Shown in pieces: positions 17,409 through 26,882 of a stretch of 64,000 nucleotides of DNA. The number at the start of each line of letters is the position of its first letter. The first letter of the stretch is position 1. The position numbers and the translations under genes were made by a program. Source of the DNA: Candidatus Bathyarchaeia archaeon (lineage in GTDB: Archaea; Thermoproteota; Bathyarchaeia; Bathyarchaeales; Bathycorpusculaceae); contig JAVZEV010000002.1 of assembly GCA_038873195.1 (NCBI GenBank), positions 112,572 to 176,571 of the forward strand. Direction: 5' to 3'. The notes under the pieces were generated by a model, which saw only the letters and a list, made by a program, of their open reading frames with translations, did no database searches and had not been told where the DNA came from.

Positions 17409-17840
17409 TCATGTTGGTGGTCCTCGCAGCGTCCATTCGGGAACACGCGCATTCGGAACAGAATCTGCCCTAGGAAGATATGGTTTAACATCTACAATTG
17501 GCGAATCTTCGAAAGCGTCAAGCCCCCTCACAGTCAGACTGCACTCTTCAACTTTAACCAGCTCCACAACACACAAACCTATCGGATTTGGACGTGAAGG
17601 GCTTCTACAAGCAAAGACGCCCGTTTCCACGTTCCACGCGTGCTTTTTTGGAAAAACCAGCAATGTCCGTCTTTCCTCTTCTTTATCACGCAAATGCATC
17701 CAGTAAAGAATGATAATATGCGAAAAATCTTGTATGCCCTTAAGCCCAGCACAAAATTCTGGAAAAATCCGCACTATGGCTTCTTGTTCTCCAGCTTTTT
17801 CAACAACTCCAATAAAGCGAAGTTCACCCTTAACACTCAT
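17409..17840 (-). CDS. trmO: TrmO-like tRNA (t6A37) N6-methyltransferase, TsaA family
   Basis: SAM-dependent enzyme expected to methylate threonylcarbamoyl-adenosine 37 of tRNA. About 143 residues from MSVKGELRFIGVVE. Family signatures are the IQDFSHIIILYWMH region, FACRSPSRPNPIGLCVVEL (about residues 80-98) and LDAFEDSPIVDVKPYLP. These TsaA motifs line the SAM pocket of the beta barrel. An upstream in-frame ATG would add 18 residues but lies outside the family alignment. Confidence 0.88.
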   Translation of the reverse strand: MSVKGELRFIGVVEKAGEQEAIVRIFPEFCAGLKGIQDFSHIIILYWMHLRDKEEERRTLLVFPKKHAWNVETGVFACRSPSRPNPIGLCVVELVKVEECSLTVRGLDAFEDSPIVDVKPYLPRADSVPNARVPEWTLRGPPT

Positions 17841-17960
17841 TTTCTCATACACCCAATTCTCTTTTTCACAAAGCAATTGAGAACTGCAAATCAATATTCT
17901 AAATTCATAAGTGTTTTAATATTTTTCACGTAAGCTATGTGATTGCAGGGTGAAATTGCC

Positions 17961-18179
17961 TTGAGCGAACAAATCTTTCAAAGTTGCAAAGAACTAATAG
18001 ACGACGCAAAGATGGGCTGCGCAGACCTCGTTTTTAAAGAAGTTTGCCTTGAAATTTTGTCAAGAGCACGAAACATTTTAACAGAAAAACAGTTTAAACA
18101 ATTAGTGGCTTATGCCGCGGAAAGAATGAAAGAGAAAATTCCTTTTGAGTTGCAAGAGCAATTAATGGCGCACAAGTGA
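17961..18179 (+). CDS. Small helical protein of unknown function, 72 residues
   Basis: Helical, slightly acidic protein starting MSEQIFQSCKELIDDAK from a TTG with GGGTGA 7 bases upstream; an earlier TTG at 17943 would add six residues. It contains three Cys and ends LQEQLMAHK. No membrane helix is present and no family is recognised. Divergent from trmO. Confidence 0.5.
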   Translation: MSEQIFQSCKELIDDAKMGCADLVFKEVCLEILSRARNILTEKQFKQLVAYAAERMKEKIPFELQEQLMAHK

Positions 18180-18294
18180 AACATAAAACACGTTCGCAAG
18201 CTTACTATTTAATCATCAACGGTTTGCGGGGCAACGCAGCATCGAAGGCAATTCTACCCTGCAACCTTCACTTTTGTGAAATACCAAATTCTGC

Positions 18295-18783
18295 TTAGCC
18301 AAGCTTATAACCGATTTTCCTTAAGAACTCCTTCCTTGCTTTAACATCCTCAGTCTTTTCTACTCCTTTACTCTTGAACCCATCAACAACGCCTACTATC
18401 CCTCTGCCCTGTTCAGTTTCAACAATTATGACTTCAAGAGGATTCGCGGTAGCAGCGTAAATGGTGCAAACTTCTGGCACTTTTTTGATTTTGTCTAAAA
18501 CGTTTATTGGATAAGCCTCTTTAATGAAAATTAGGAAACTGTGACCGCACGCAATCTCAAAGGCTTTTTCCGCCGCTAACCGTCTTAATTCTTCATCGTT
18601 TCCTTCATGTCTCACCAAGCACGGTCCCGAACTTTCACAAAAGCCTATTCCAAATTTTATGTTCGGCACGGCATTAACCAAAGCTTCGTATAAATCTTCA
18701 ACTGTTTTGATGAAGTGTGCCATGCCTAAAATCACATTGCAGTCCTTTGGTACTTCAACCTTCACGGTTTTAAATTCCAACAT
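18295..18783 (-). CDS. PF04008-family protein (adenosine-specific kinase family)
   Basis: About 162 residues beginning [20 protein letters not shown]. The match to the family runs from end to end: [37 protein letters not shown] and [19 protein letters not shown]. The family was named adenosine-specific kinase from a structural study; the cellular role is not well established. The start preceded by GGTG five bases away is preferred over one ten codons upstream. Confidence 0.85.
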   Translation of the reverse strand: MLEFKTVKVEVPKDCNVILGMAHFIKTVEDLYEALVNAVPNIKFGIGFCESSGPCLVRHEGNDEELRRLAAEKAFEIACGHSFLIFIKEAYPINVLDKIKKVPEVCTIYAATANPLEVIIVETEQGRGIVGVVDGFKSKGVEKTEDVKARKEFLRKIGYKLG

Positions 18784-18827
18784 TACACCATCTCCAAATG
18801 CTGTTTTTGTCAACGTCAGATTAAAAA

Positions 18828-20195
18828 TTAAGCGTCACTTTCAATTTTCCTCCTTGCAACCTTTATAGCAAAAATTATCATCCCTAACACTACTATAATT
18901 GACGACATGTAAAAAGCATTTACATAAGCTGCATGTCTAGGCAAGCCAAACACTTCAATTTGAACATCTGCGATTGGTCCGCCAACCAAAAATCCGGCTG
19001 GTCCCCAGCTTAACGCCATAACAGTATTGTACCTGCTGAGCAACCGCCCTCTTTTATGCTCTGGAATTATGTCTCCAGCAAAAGCGAAACCAACCGTGTA
19101 GAGCGTCCAGAATGCTACACCGTTTAATCCATAAGTTAAAGCCATTAATGGAACATTTAAGGGCACACTGTAGAAGAGTGGCGTAATTGCCGCGAGAATC
19201 AAGCCGACGAACAGAACTTTGCTTCTTCCAATTTTATCTGCAAGCCCCCCAGATACTATGCTGGCAAGCATGCCCCCTATTGTCCAAGCGCTCAGTATAA
19301 GGCTCATTTCCGCGTCGCTTGCGTTTAGTCCTTCTGGCAAGTCGATAAAGAGAAGAAAAATCTGATTGATTGACGCAGCGCCCAAAACTATGATTATGAG
19401 AGATATCAAGAACCACTTGTAGGTTCTTTCACTTTCTTTAGCAAATTCAACATCATTTTCGTTGTTTTTCATGGCAGTTTTTTGGTTTTGTTCATGGCTT
19501 CTTGCTTTTACGCGTCTTGACGTAAACGCCATTGTCACTGTCCCAGTAAACAGTAAAGCAGTGACTATGTAAAATATTGTGCCATTCCTAAACCCCTCTC
19601 CACCGCAATATAGGAAACCAGCGAATATTATGCCAGTCATTCTGCCCAATGACGCAATGAAATTTAACGTTCCAACCACTTTTCCACGTATCTCGGGCGT
19701 TGTAACATCCGTAAGCAATGTTGCCCATCCCACATCCGACATCGACCAAAAAAACTCCAATAGGGATAAACCAAAAATTATCGCCAAACCCGCAGCGAAA
19801 CTGCTTCCAACATCTATTAAGGATTTGTGCGTGATAAACACGATTATGTAACTGAATGCAGCTATTGTTTCGCCAATAATTATCAATTTTGTTCTAAGCC
19901 TATAACGGTCACTTATTCTTCCCCACAACAAGTTCTGACCCAAGGCAGAAGCCACCATGTTAAGTGTTCCAAGAGCCGCAGTTAACGTGGTTTTTGGCAT
20001 TAGAGTGTAAAGGTAGTTTATCATGAAAGTGTAGAAAACTCCCCTTCTCACAAATGTTAAAAACTGGAAAAGTCCCAAATTGAAAAACACGTGCACACTA
20101 GATGCAAGGTTTAACGAGCTTCCTTTAATGGGATTTTTCATTTGAAAGATCACTTCGGTTTCTCTGCTATCTATGATGGCGTTCTTGGTTTGCAT
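18828..20195 (-). CDS. Major facilitator superfamily transporter
   Basis: Membrane protein of 455 residues with about 12 hydrophobic segments. The loop between helices 2 and 3 is [14 protein letters not shown], and its second-half counterpart is [15 protein letters not shown], both forms of the MFS G-x-x-x-D-R/K motif. A hydrophilic central loop of about 30 residues is rich in Lys, Asn and Glu. [19 protein letters not shown] is characteristic of multidrug and sugar-type carriers. The substrate is unknown. It starts 33 bases from the end of the M29 peptidase gene on the same strand. Confidence 0.87.
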   Translation of the reverse strand: MQTKNAIIDSRETEVIFQMKNPIKGSSLNLASSVHVFFNLGLFQFLTFVRRGVFYTFMINYLYTLMPKTTLTAALGTLNMVASALGQNLLWGRISDRYRLRTKLIIIGETIAAFSYIIVFITHKSLIDVGSSFAAGLAIIFGLSLLEFFWSMSDVGWATLLTDVTTPEIRGKVVGTLNFIASLGRMTGIIFAGFLYCGGEGFRNGTIFYIVTALLFTGTVTMAFTSRRVKARSHEQNQKTAMKNNENDVEFAKESERTYKWFLISLIIIVLGAASINQIFLLFIDLPEGLNASDAEMSLILSAWTIGGMLASIVSGGLADKIGRSKVLFVGLILAAITPLFYSVPLNVPLMALTYGLNGVAFWTLYTVGFAFAGDIIPEHKRGRLLSRYNTVMALSWGPAGFLVGGPIADVQIEVFGLPRHAAYVNAFYMSSIIVVLGMIIFAIKVARRKIESDA

Positions 20196-20228
20196 CCAAA
20201 ATGAAGACAGAGGAATGGATAAAACTTG

Positions 20229-21326
20229 TTATATTAAGAACTTGCCGTCCTTGTAGAATATTTTGCCGTCCGCGTAGATTTCTCCGCCCTTCTTCATGTC
20301 TTTTAGAATGTCCCAGTGGATTGGCGACTTGTTCAAGCCTCCAGATTCTGGGTAAGAGTTTCCAAGAGCCATGTGTATTGTTCCGCCCATTTTTTCGTCG
20401 AAAAGCATGTTTTTAGTGAATTTTGTTATGGCATAGTTAGTTCCAATAGCCGCTTCTCCAATGCGTTCTGCGCCTTCAATTTTAAGGACTTGTTGCAGAA
20501 ACTCGTCGCCCTTTTCTGCTGATGCTTTCACAACCTTTCCATCTTTGAACGCGAGTTTTATGTCTTCAACTTCTCTTCCAAAAACTAATCCTGGAAAAGT
20601 AAATCTTATCGTGCCGTTCACAGAATTTTCAATAGGTGCAGTAAATACTTCGCCGTCTGGCATGTTTTCTTTTCCACCGCAGTTTATCCATCTTCTGCCC
20701 TTTGCGTTAAAAGTTAAGTCTGTATCTTCGCCTACTATGTGAATTTCACTGGTTTTGTTCAAGAATTCACAGATTTTCTCTTGTTGTTTGTAGATTTTCT
20801 TCCATTCAGCTATAGGATTATCCTTTTCTACAAGGCAGCTGTTGTAAACGAAATCTTCGTATTCTTCAAGCGCCATTGCTGCTTCTTGCGCCTGAGCGTT
20901 TATAGGATATGGTAACGCTGTCCATTTGAGTTTGCCTTCAGCGACGCGTTTGTAGAAGATTGCGCTTATTTCATTTCTGGCAGCAGCGAAAATTCTTGTT
21001 CGAGTTGGGTCTATGTTTGTTAGTCTTTTTGGGTTTGGTTCGCAGAAGACGGATATTCGCGTGTCTATGTTTTCTATTAGGAATTTTTCAAATGGCGAAA
21101 CGTAGGTGAGTTGATGTTCTTTGGCGTATTTGAAGAATGTGTAAGTAGTATCAAGTTGTGGCATTATAAAAGGATAAGCGTCACTTAACAAACACTCTTT
21201 GTAAATTTCATGCATCAGCGGAAACGCTTGCACATTCCCTTGAATAAGCACCTTCTCCTTAGGTTTTACATCCACAGAATAATGAACACAAAGCTTTGCA
21301 AGTTTCTCAACTCTCAAGTCAACCAT
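20229..21326 (-). CDS. M29-family metalloaminopeptidase (AmpS/aminopeptidase T type)
   Basis: Cytosolic metal-dependent aminopeptidase of 365 residues. The C-terminal half holds the dinuclear metal site. Visible motif regions are NMPDGEVFTAPIENSVNG, RIGEAAIGTN, HMALGNSYPESGG and SPIHWDILKDM, which contain the Glu, Glu, His, Tyr, His and Asp ligands known for the family. The N-terminal domain starts LAKLCVHYSVDVKPKEKVLI, also typical. Length matches the family, about 360-410 residues. Confidence 0.92.
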   Translation of the reverse strand: MVDLRVEKLAKLCVHYSVDVKPKEKVLIQGNVQAFPLMHEIYKECLLSDAYPFIMPQLDTTYTFFKYAKEHQLTYVSPFEKFLIENIDTRISVFCEPNPKRLTNIDPTRTRIFAAARNEISAIFYKRVAEGKLKWTALPYPINAQAQEAAMALEEYEDFVYNSCLVEKDNPIAEWKKIYKQQEKICEFLNKTSEIHIVGEDTDLTFNAKGRRWINCGGKENMPDGEVFTAPIENSVNGTIRFTFPGLVFGREVEDIKLAFKDGKVVKASAEKGDEFLQQVLKIEGAERIGEAAIGTNYAITKFTKNMLFDEKMGGTIHMALGNSYPESGGLNKSPIHWDILKDMKKGGEIYADGKIFYKDGKFLI

Positions 21327-21418
21327 TGCAAATCACCATTTCAGAGAGAACACTAAAGAAACACAAATAGAATGTTTAAGTTTAACGGTCACATTCGCCT
21401 ACATCTCCAAAACAAAAC

Positions 21419-21426
21419 CTAAATAC
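21419..21426 (+). promoter_or_regulatory. Likely TATA box of tRNA-Ala
   Basis: CTAAATAC lies about 40 bases upstream of the tRNA 5' end, which would place transcription start 10-15 bases before the mature tRNA. Called by position and AT content only. Confidence 0.35.
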
Positions 21427-21462
21427 TACTGAAACGAGAAAGCAAGTCGGAAAAACACTTGT

Positions 21463-21540
21463 GGGCCGGTAGTTCAGTTTGGTATGAACGCCTGACTTGC
21501 ACTCAGGAGGTCGGGGGTTCAAATCCCCCCCGGTCCACCA
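21463..21540 (+). tRNA. tRNA-Ala (anticodon TGC), CCA encoded
   Basis: Full cloverleaf. Acceptor strands GGGCCGG and CCGGTCC pair over seven positions and include the G3-U70 wobble that identifies alanine tRNAs. The anticodon stem CCTGA/TCAGG encloses loop CTTGCAC with anticodon TGC. The T arm has the GGTTCAAATCC loop. Discriminator A and CCA are encoded in the DNA. No intron. Confidence 0.98.
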
Positions 21541-21554
21541 CCATGATGACTTCG

Positions 21555-22277
21555 TCATGAGTGTTTGTTTTGTTGTCTTTGGTAGATTTTTCTGACGGCT
21601 TCTTCAAAATCTGCTCCGTGCCTCAAATAAGCTGATATTTCCTTGTCAAGAAGGTCTGTTCCCGTGTCTAATCCCCAATGGTTTATGTATTTTTTCAAGA
21701 GTTCGTTGTAAAGCTCCGTGGCATCAATTTCTTCCATGCTTGTGAACTCAGTTTTCATTCTCTTATGCTCCCCCCTCACATCGTTAATGGTCAATTCATG
21801 AGGCAGCTCAGATCTTTTTAAAAAACCATAAAGAGCCATGGCAGTTCCAAGAATAAAGAAGAGGATAGTAACGAAAATGCCATCTAGAAGACCTGTGGAA
21901 ACCGTCATTAACGCAGCTATTCCGCCAAAAAACAGAAAGAATACGCTTGCGTAGATAAAAGAGTCAGCTTCTTTGCGGTGTCGTTTTGCTAAGCATTCTA
22001 GACACAAGTGAAGTGTGGCTTCTGCATCACTTGTTTGAAGATTGTAGATGTAAAGGCATTCACTACAAAAATTTCCGCCACAATCATTGCAAAGACCTAT
22101 TGCCAACCTCTCACCATGATTAAAACACTTAGGCAATCCACCACTGATTTCTGGAGGGACAAGAAATATTCCTCTGCAATACGTGCACTCTAATTGTAGA
22201 GTATTCGGTGGAATAAATTTTCTATATGGAGCGCCACAGAATGGACATGTTACCGCCTTTGTTTTCTTTTCTGTCAA
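21555..22277 (-). CDS. Zinc-ribbon and B-box membrane protein of unknown function
   Basis: Protein of 240 residues with an N-terminal zinc ribbon (TCPFCGAPY to CTYCRGIF, residues about 10-40). A B-box-like finger follows (CFNHGERLAIGLCNDCGGNFC, then LCLECLAKRH). Two membrane helices lie around residues 105-150, and an acidic/basic cytosolic tail ends the protein. The architecture suggests a membrane-anchored protein-interaction or nucleic-acid adaptor. Convergent with tRNA-Ala, ending 14 bases from it. The function is not recognised. Confidence 0.65.
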   Translation of the reverse strand: MTEKKTKAVTCPFCGAPYRKFIPPNTLQLECTYCRGIFLVPPEISGGLPKCFNHGERLAIGLCNDCGGNFCSECLYIYNLQTSDAEATLHLCLECLAKRHRKEADSFIYASVFFLFFGGIAALMTVSTGLLDGIFVTILFFILGTAMALYGFLKRSELPHELTINDVRGEHKRMKTEFTSMEEIDATELYNELLKKYINHWGLDTGTDLLDKEISAYLRHGADFEEAVRKIYQRQQNKHS

Positions 22278-22352
22278 ATGCTCCCACTAAAATCTAAAAT
22301 GATTCTCTATTGTAATTAGGTTTTTCTAAATATGGGGCTCGAAGAAACTCCC

Positions 22353-22916
22353 TTAGACTACGTGCTCAATTAATATCTTTAATCCAATGCCGATGAGAAT
22401 GAGACCGCCAACAATTTCTATTTTCTTTCCAAAGACTTCTCCAAGTTTATTACCAGTAGAAGCCCCAAGGAATGATAACAAAAACGTTACAACGCCAATA
22501 ATTATCACTGGAATTGCTATTGAGGCTATTTTCAAAAATGCGAAACTTATCCCTACAGCCAAAGCATCGATGCTTGTTGCAATCGATAAAATCAACAAAA
22601 CGTAACCGCTAAATGCCTTAATCTTTTTCTCTTCTGTTTTTCTTCTTACTGCCTCATAAATGATTTTGCAACCAATAAAACCCAAAAGTCCAAATGCTAC
22701 CCAATGGTCAAAACCCGATATAAAATCTATTAAACCGAGACCAATCGCCCATCCAATTACGGGCATGAATGCTTGAAAAGACCCAAAAAACGTTGCCATT
22801 TTCAAAGCATTGCTGGTTCTCTGATGTTTCGTTGTTGCTAGGCCATTCGCAACTGAAACAGCAAAAGCATCCATCGCCAACCCAAGCGCTATAAGTATAA
22901 TCTCAACAATTTCCAT
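22353..22916 (-). CDS. mntP: MntP-type manganese efflux pump
   Basis: Integral membrane protein of 187 residues with six helices as two three-helix repeats. The conserved acidic membrane motifs are ALGLAMDAFAVSVANGL in helix 1 and LSIATSIDALAVGISFAFL in the second repeat, where the Asp residues bind the metal. Exports Mn2+. It lies 6 bases after the aminotransferase gene on the same strand and is probably cotranscribed with it. No manganese riboswitch was noticed upstream. Confidence 0.92.
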   Translation of the reverse strand: MEIVEIILIALGLAMDAFAVSVANGLATTKHQRTSNALKMATFFGSFQAFMPVIGWAIGLGLIDFISGFDHWVAFGLLGFIGCKIIYEAVRRKTEEKKIKAFSGYVLLILSIATSIDALAVGISFAFLKIASIAIPVIIIGVVTFLLSFLGASTGNKLGEVFGKKIEIVGGLILIGIGLKILIEHVV

Positions 22917-22922
22917 TCAGCA

Positions 22923-24035
22923 TCAACTTCTATAGGTATCCAAGGCTTTTTCGAAAGCCTCAAACGCCTCAGCAAGGTTTGGGTTATATGGGTTTATGTT
23001 ACCTAACCCCAGTCTTATCATATTCGACTCTGTTAGTTTATAGTTATTTTTGAAGAGGAAGAATGCTCCTGGTACTGGAGCTAAACTGTGCTTTGGTATT
23101 GCGTGCTCATTTATCCATCTGTAGGAATCTTTTATCAGCAGTTCAATCCAGTAAGTCACGCCAGCCTTGTTAGGAAAATATCTAAAACCGCTTTCGTTCA
23201 ACCATTTCTCTGTTGCGTTTTTGATGCTTATCCATTTTTGTTTATGCTTCTCAAGCTTGTCCATGTCTTTTTTGAGCAACTCCACTGCAATCAATTGCAC
23301 AATACTTACACTACCGCCTATGGTGTTCACCACATCATTGTATAACTCTTCAACCAATTCCTCTTTAGCCAAAGCTATGCCGAGTCTTAATCCGCCAAGA
23401 CCGTACGCTTTTGTAAAACTAGTCGTAACTATGCCTAAATTTTTGTCGATGGAAAAGAGCGTAGGAACCAAGCTTCTGTCAAACTCCGCGTATATCTCAT
23501 CACATAAAACATAGAAACCGTATTCATTAGCGACAGCCATAATCTCTTTCAACTCGCTTGTATTAGCTATTGCGCCGCTTGGTGCATGAGGATTTGTCAA
23601 CATAAGCAAACCAGTTTTTTCTGAAACTTTTTTCCGCAGTTCTTCCGCATCAAGTCTATACGTTTCGCTCTTTCTTCTTTCCAGTCGTTTTACACGCGGA
23701 AAATGTTCTTGCACTTGCCGCAGTAATGGCTCGTATGTTGGATACTCAACTATTGCTTCTCTTTTCTTTCCGTCCCTTTCAGCAAGATATCTAATTATCC
23801 TTGCATTTTGACCTGAGGCTCCTTCGCTGGAGATGAAAACATTTTCGGGCTTGACGTTGTATCTTTGAGCTAGAAGTTCTGACAGGAGTTTTGTATAGTT
23901 GGCGTTTAAGTCAACTTCGCCTAACGCCAAGTTATATTTGAAATAGCTGATGCCGCTTGAGCGGAAATCATACTTTACTTGTGGCATGTGGATATACCAG
24001 TTTAGATATAGGGAGGAATGTTTCGTTATTGACAC
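22923..24035 (-). CDS. PLP-dependent class I/II aminotransferase
   Basis: About 370 residues, or 354 if the Met of MPQVKYDFRSSGI is the start. Fold-type I landmarks are SSEGASGQNARIIRYLAE (cofactor phosphate region), LLMLTNPHAPSGAI, YVLCDEIYAEFD (Asp that pairs with the pyridine nitrogen) and the cofactor lysine in TTSFTKAYGLGGLRLG, followed by the conserved Arg near RLGLGNINP. The substrate is unclear; the Asp/Tyr/aromatic class or a histidinol-phosphate-like role is possible. Upstream partner of mntP. Confidence 0.85.
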   Translation of the reverse strand: MSITKHSSLYLNWYIHMPQVKYDFRSSGISYFKYNLALGEVDLNANYTKLLSELLAQRYNVKPENVFISSEGASGQNARIIRYLAERDGKKREAIVEYPTYEPLLRQVQEHFPRVKRLERRKSETYRLDAEELRKKVSEKTGLLMLTNPHAPSGAIANTSELKEIMAVANEYGFYVLCDEIYAEFDRSLVPTLFSIDKNLGIVTTSFTKAYGLGGLRLGIALAKEELVEELYNDVVNTIGGSVSIVQLIAVELLKKDMDKLEKHKQKWISIKNATEKWLNESGFRYFPNKAGVTYWIELLIKDSYRWINEHAIPKHSLAPVPGAFFLFKNNYKLTESNMIRLGLGNINPYNPNLAEAFEAFEKALDTYRS

Positions 24036-24143
24036 CTTGTGATTTTGGAAATGTGTTGCTCATACTTAGGGATTTCCGCTTTTAACATTCTGGTTTAAAT
24101 ATCTTTTTATGCAATTGAGCAAACATCCTAATTGGCTTTCATT

Positions 24144-24419
24144 ATGAAAATTAGCGAAGTAAAAGACGGTTCAATCTTGGAAGTTTACGTAAAGCCTAGT
24201 TCTAAAGAATTCAAGGTAACAGTTGAAGAGGATGAAGTTGTTGTTTTCTGTAAAGAAGAGCCTTTTAAAGGCAAAGTTAATAGAGAGCTCGTGAAAGAGT
24301 TTTCGCGACTTTTTGGTGGAAGAGTAGAGCTTGTTTCTGGATTTGCTTCTAAAAATAAAAGATTGCTAGTACATGGTATTGGGAAAAGTGAAATAGAACG
24401 TATTTTATCAAGAGTGTGA
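24144..24419 (+). CDS. DUF167 / YggU-family small protein
   Basis: About 91 residues, alpha/beta, beginning MKISEVKDGSILEVYVKPSS. VYVKPSSKEFKV and the Gly/Lys/Arg-rich segment FKGKVNRELVKEFSRLFGG followed by SGFASKNKRLLVHG match the YggU/DUF167 family, whose role is unknown. A TTG 12 bases upstream is an alternative start. Convergent with the aRF1 gene, with six bases between stops. Confidence 0.85.
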   Translation: MKISEVKDGSILEVYVKPSSKEFKVTVEEDEVVVFCKEEPFKGKVNRELVKEFSRLFGGRVELVSGFASKNKRLLVHGIGKSEIERILSRV

Positions 24420-24424
24420 GTTTT

Positions 24425-25690
24425 TTATTCTCTTTGAAGATTAAATCGCAATATTGCAGCTATTCCGCCAAAAGAATTTTTGAGCATTTGGCCTTCTTCT
24501 GTTTCGCTTGATATTACTTCCACTTCCGTGTTCGTGTACTCAGCTAATTGTGCAAAATTTTCTATTAACTCCTGTGTTTCTGCGATAGCTAAAGATGGAG
24601 CTTTACATTTTGGACAAGGTTTTCCTATTAGGCTTTGTTCAAAGTTTGTGAGCATCTGATTTTTAATGGTTTCCTGTTCTTCATAGCCGCATGCGTTGCA
24701 TTTTACTTTAACACGTACAATGTCGATTCCTTCTGAAAGTAGCAAAGTTCTCACAGCGCCTGCTTCTAATGCCTTTCTAACTTCTTCTTCGCCATACGTT
24801 GCCATTCCAGTGTCATGCCCAATTTCGTAAAGAAACTGCTGCATCACCTTTTTTTCTTCTATGTAACGTATCTTCCGCATTATTTCCGGCGCCTTATCAA
24901 CAACTTCCTTAACGCCTTGCTCGTCAACGTAAGCCGTGTCAATAACATCTATAACCTTCTCCTTCAACATGTAATTCAAATAATCGCCCTTTTCAAAATC
25001 AAATTTAGTCGGTCCAGGACCTGCAATTATCAAGCCTTTCAAGTTTTCTATTGGCAAAAATGTTTCGTTGGCATGCTCGCCCAGCCGCCTAAAGTATTCT
25101 TGAAGCCTCATTTCTCTAAGTCGTTCATATCTTCTTGCTGATTGTCCTCCAGCGCGGGTTTTTCCCGGCACGCCTGATGATATTTGTCTTACTATTTCGA
25201 GTCTTCTGCCTTGGAGTGTTGCGAGCGTGGCGGCTGAGGCATCTACGAGGAGTATGCCATACGTTTCTTTTTCTCTCAGAAGTTCTTGCAAATGCTCAGT
25301 GTGGAATCTTGAATCGCACCTATATAGGTATATGTGTATCGGTTCGGGCGGAATAATCACGTAGGTTTCAATTCTTTCGCTTCCAGCACCATTTTGTGGA
25401 ATTGCACCACAAAATATTACAAGCCCGTTCTCCGGCGTTTCCTTGAACAGTTTAAGACGCTGCTGAACCTTGACAATGGCATCTTGGACGTTTTTGCGTG
25501 TTGTTGTAGATTTTATGTTTGATGCTGTGCCATACTCGTCTCGGAGCATGTTCATAACTTCGCTTATCTGCTTTCCTGGTGGAACGTAAAGCGAGACGAG
25601 TTCTGTGCCGCGTCCTTCTTTGCGCGCTAGTGTGTCCAGTGTTTTTTTAAGTCTGAACAGCTCCAGCGAAGTTCTTTTTGGTGTGCTCAA
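24425..25690 (-). CDS. prf1: Peptide chain release factor aRF1
   Basis: Recognises all three stop codons and releases the finished protein. 421 residues, as expected. Domain 1 has the stop-codon motif NIKS at about residues 58-61 (TASNIKSTTTRKNV). Domain 2 has the catalytic GGQSARRYERLRE loop near residue 177. Domain 3 holds the CNACGYEE and CPKCKAPS cysteine pairs typical of archaeal factors. Conserved in all archaea. Confidence 0.97.
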   Translation of the reverse strand: MSTPKRTSLELFRLKKTLDTLARKEGRGTELVSLYVPPGKQISEVMNMLRDEYGTASNIKSTTTRKNVQDAIVKVQQRLKLFKETPENGLVIFCGAIPQNGAGSERIETYVIIPPEPIHIYLYRCDSRFHTEHLQELLREKETYGILLVDASAATLATLQGRRLEIVRQISSGVPGKTRAGGQSARRYERLREMRLQEYFRRLGEHANETFLPIENLKGLIIAGPGPTKFDFEKGDYLNYMLKEKVIDVIDTAYVDEQGVKEVVDKAPEIMRKIRYIEEKKVMQQFLYEIGHDTGMATYGEEEVRKALEAGAVRTLLLSEGIDIVRVKVKCNACGYEEQETIKNQMLTNFEQSLIGKPCPKCKAPSLAIAETQELIENFAQLAEYTNTEVEVISSETEEGQMLKNSFGGIAAILRFNLQRE

Positions 25691-25758
25691 CGGTTTTCAC
25701 TAATCTTGTCTAGCGTAAAGCTACATGACAAGCAGCAAAATAAGAGTTTGGGAGGAAT

Positions 25759-26691
25759 TTAGGGTAATCCGATTACTTCCTTCAAGAATGCCTTGTATGG
25801 ACCAAGCTTGCCGCCGTAGTTGCCTGCTGAAATTCTTACAACGCCTGGCACACTTGCTGCGGCTTTCACTCCTGCGCTCATAGCTTTTTTTACGGCGTCT
25901 ACTGTCAAGCCGTTGACAACAATTTCGTAAACGCAATTTACGCCTTCTGAAAGCTGAGAATCCGGCACAACGGTTCTTAATCCTGGACAGAATGGATGGT
26001 TAGTTGATGCTTTAAGCTTGTATTTTAAGGAACCCGCTTTCGAGCCTGAACGGCAGATTCCACCGGGAAAAGGCATTATTACTTCGCTTGCTTTGGCTTT
26101 AATGGCGTTTACTGCTTCTTCCGCCGCTCTTAGCCCGCTTACTTTGTCTGTGGCCATGATTAGGAAGTTTCCTCCAGCAACGGCTTCTACGACTCCAAAA
26201 GTGTCTTCAACTATGAAGTCTCCTTCCATGACTGGAATTTTCCAAACTTTTCTGTTGCCAACTAAACCTTTTCTTTGGAAGCCATCGCCGAACAGTCGTA
26301 TTGCTCTGCCAACTTTAAGTTTTCTTTTAGCATTAGGCAGGGCGTCAAAGGCTGAGGTAGTTGGGCAAGTCATTATGCACTGTCCTATTCGCGTTATCAT
26401 CTGGTTTTTCAAGTCGAACCTATTGCGGTTGTATATTTGAATTAAAGCGCCTATACGGTTGTCTGGAGTTTTGTCTGCCGTTACAATGCCTTCCAAACCA
26501 GCTTCAGCTGGTGACATGATTACGCTTGTTGCGAAGCCTGTTGCAACCGCCGCAGCTGTCAAAGCCCACTTTTCATTGTCAGCCGTTATTAATACGCGTC
26601 CAGCCCATAATGGAAACATTTCAGCGAACGTGTCGACAATTTCGCATGTGTTTCCGTTTTCTGCTTTGTAAATGAATTTTTCTTCGGTCAT
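25759..26691 (-). CDS. ftr: Formylmethanofuran:tetrahydromethanopterin formyltransferase
   Basis: Moves the formyl group between formylmethanofuran and H4MPT, the second step of the archaeal C1 (methyl) branch. 310 residues, close to the family's roughly 300. The N-terminus is DTFAEMFPLWAGRVLITA. MSPAEAGLEG, IGQCIMTCPTTSAFDALP and PFPGGICRSGSKAGSLKYK are family signatures. Divergent from the F420-dependent dehydrogenase gene, which uses the product of this pathway two steps later; the cyclohydrolase for the step between is not in the window. Confidence 0.97.
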   Translation of the reverse strand: MTEEKFIYKAENGNTCEIVDTFAEMFPLWAGRVLITADNEKWALTAAAVATGFATSVIMSPAEAGLEGIVTADKTPDNRIGALIQIYNRNRFDLKNQMITRIGQCIMTCPTTSAFDALPNAKRKLKVGRAIRLFGDGFQRKGLVGNRKVWKIPVMEGDFIVEDTFGVVEAVAGGNFLIMATDKVSGLRAAEEAVNAIKAKASEVIMPFPGGICRSGSKAGSLKYKLKASTNHPFCPGLRTVVPDSQLSEGVNCVYEIVVNGLTVDAVKKAMSAGVKAAASVPGVVRISAGNYGGKLGPYKAFLKEVIGLP

Positions 26692-26743
26692 AGGTTTGTT
26701 CTTCCTCTTCTCGGAATTTTACTATACAGAAAAGAGGAATTGA

Positions 26744-26750
26744 TTTAAAT
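26744..26750 (-). promoter_or_regulatory. Probable TATA box of ftr
   Basis: TTTAAAT on the minus strand, about 55 bases before the ftr start. It would give a leader of about 30 bases. Confidence 0.35.
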
Positions 26751-26828
26751 TCTTTGGCATTTATAGTATTGTTAGAAGCACATCGTAGAATGGTTTTGCT
26801 TTTCCTTTAAACCGTAATCATGAAATCC

Positions 26829-26835
26829 TTATAAA
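26829..26835 (+). promoter_or_regulatory. Probable TATA box of mtd
   Basis: TTATAAA, 54 bases before the chosen mtd start, would place transcription start near 26858 and give a leader of about 25 bases with room for the GGGTG ribosome site. Confidence 0.5.
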
Positions 26836-26882
26836 CATCATTTTCTAAATACGGCTTTAAGTTTGACTATTGGGTGTGTTCC

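Noticed and set aside
17345..17491. Extended N-terminus of malate dehydrogenase
   Set aside because: The family begins at the Rossmann strand MITIIGAGKVG; the extra 49 residues look like untranslated sequence.
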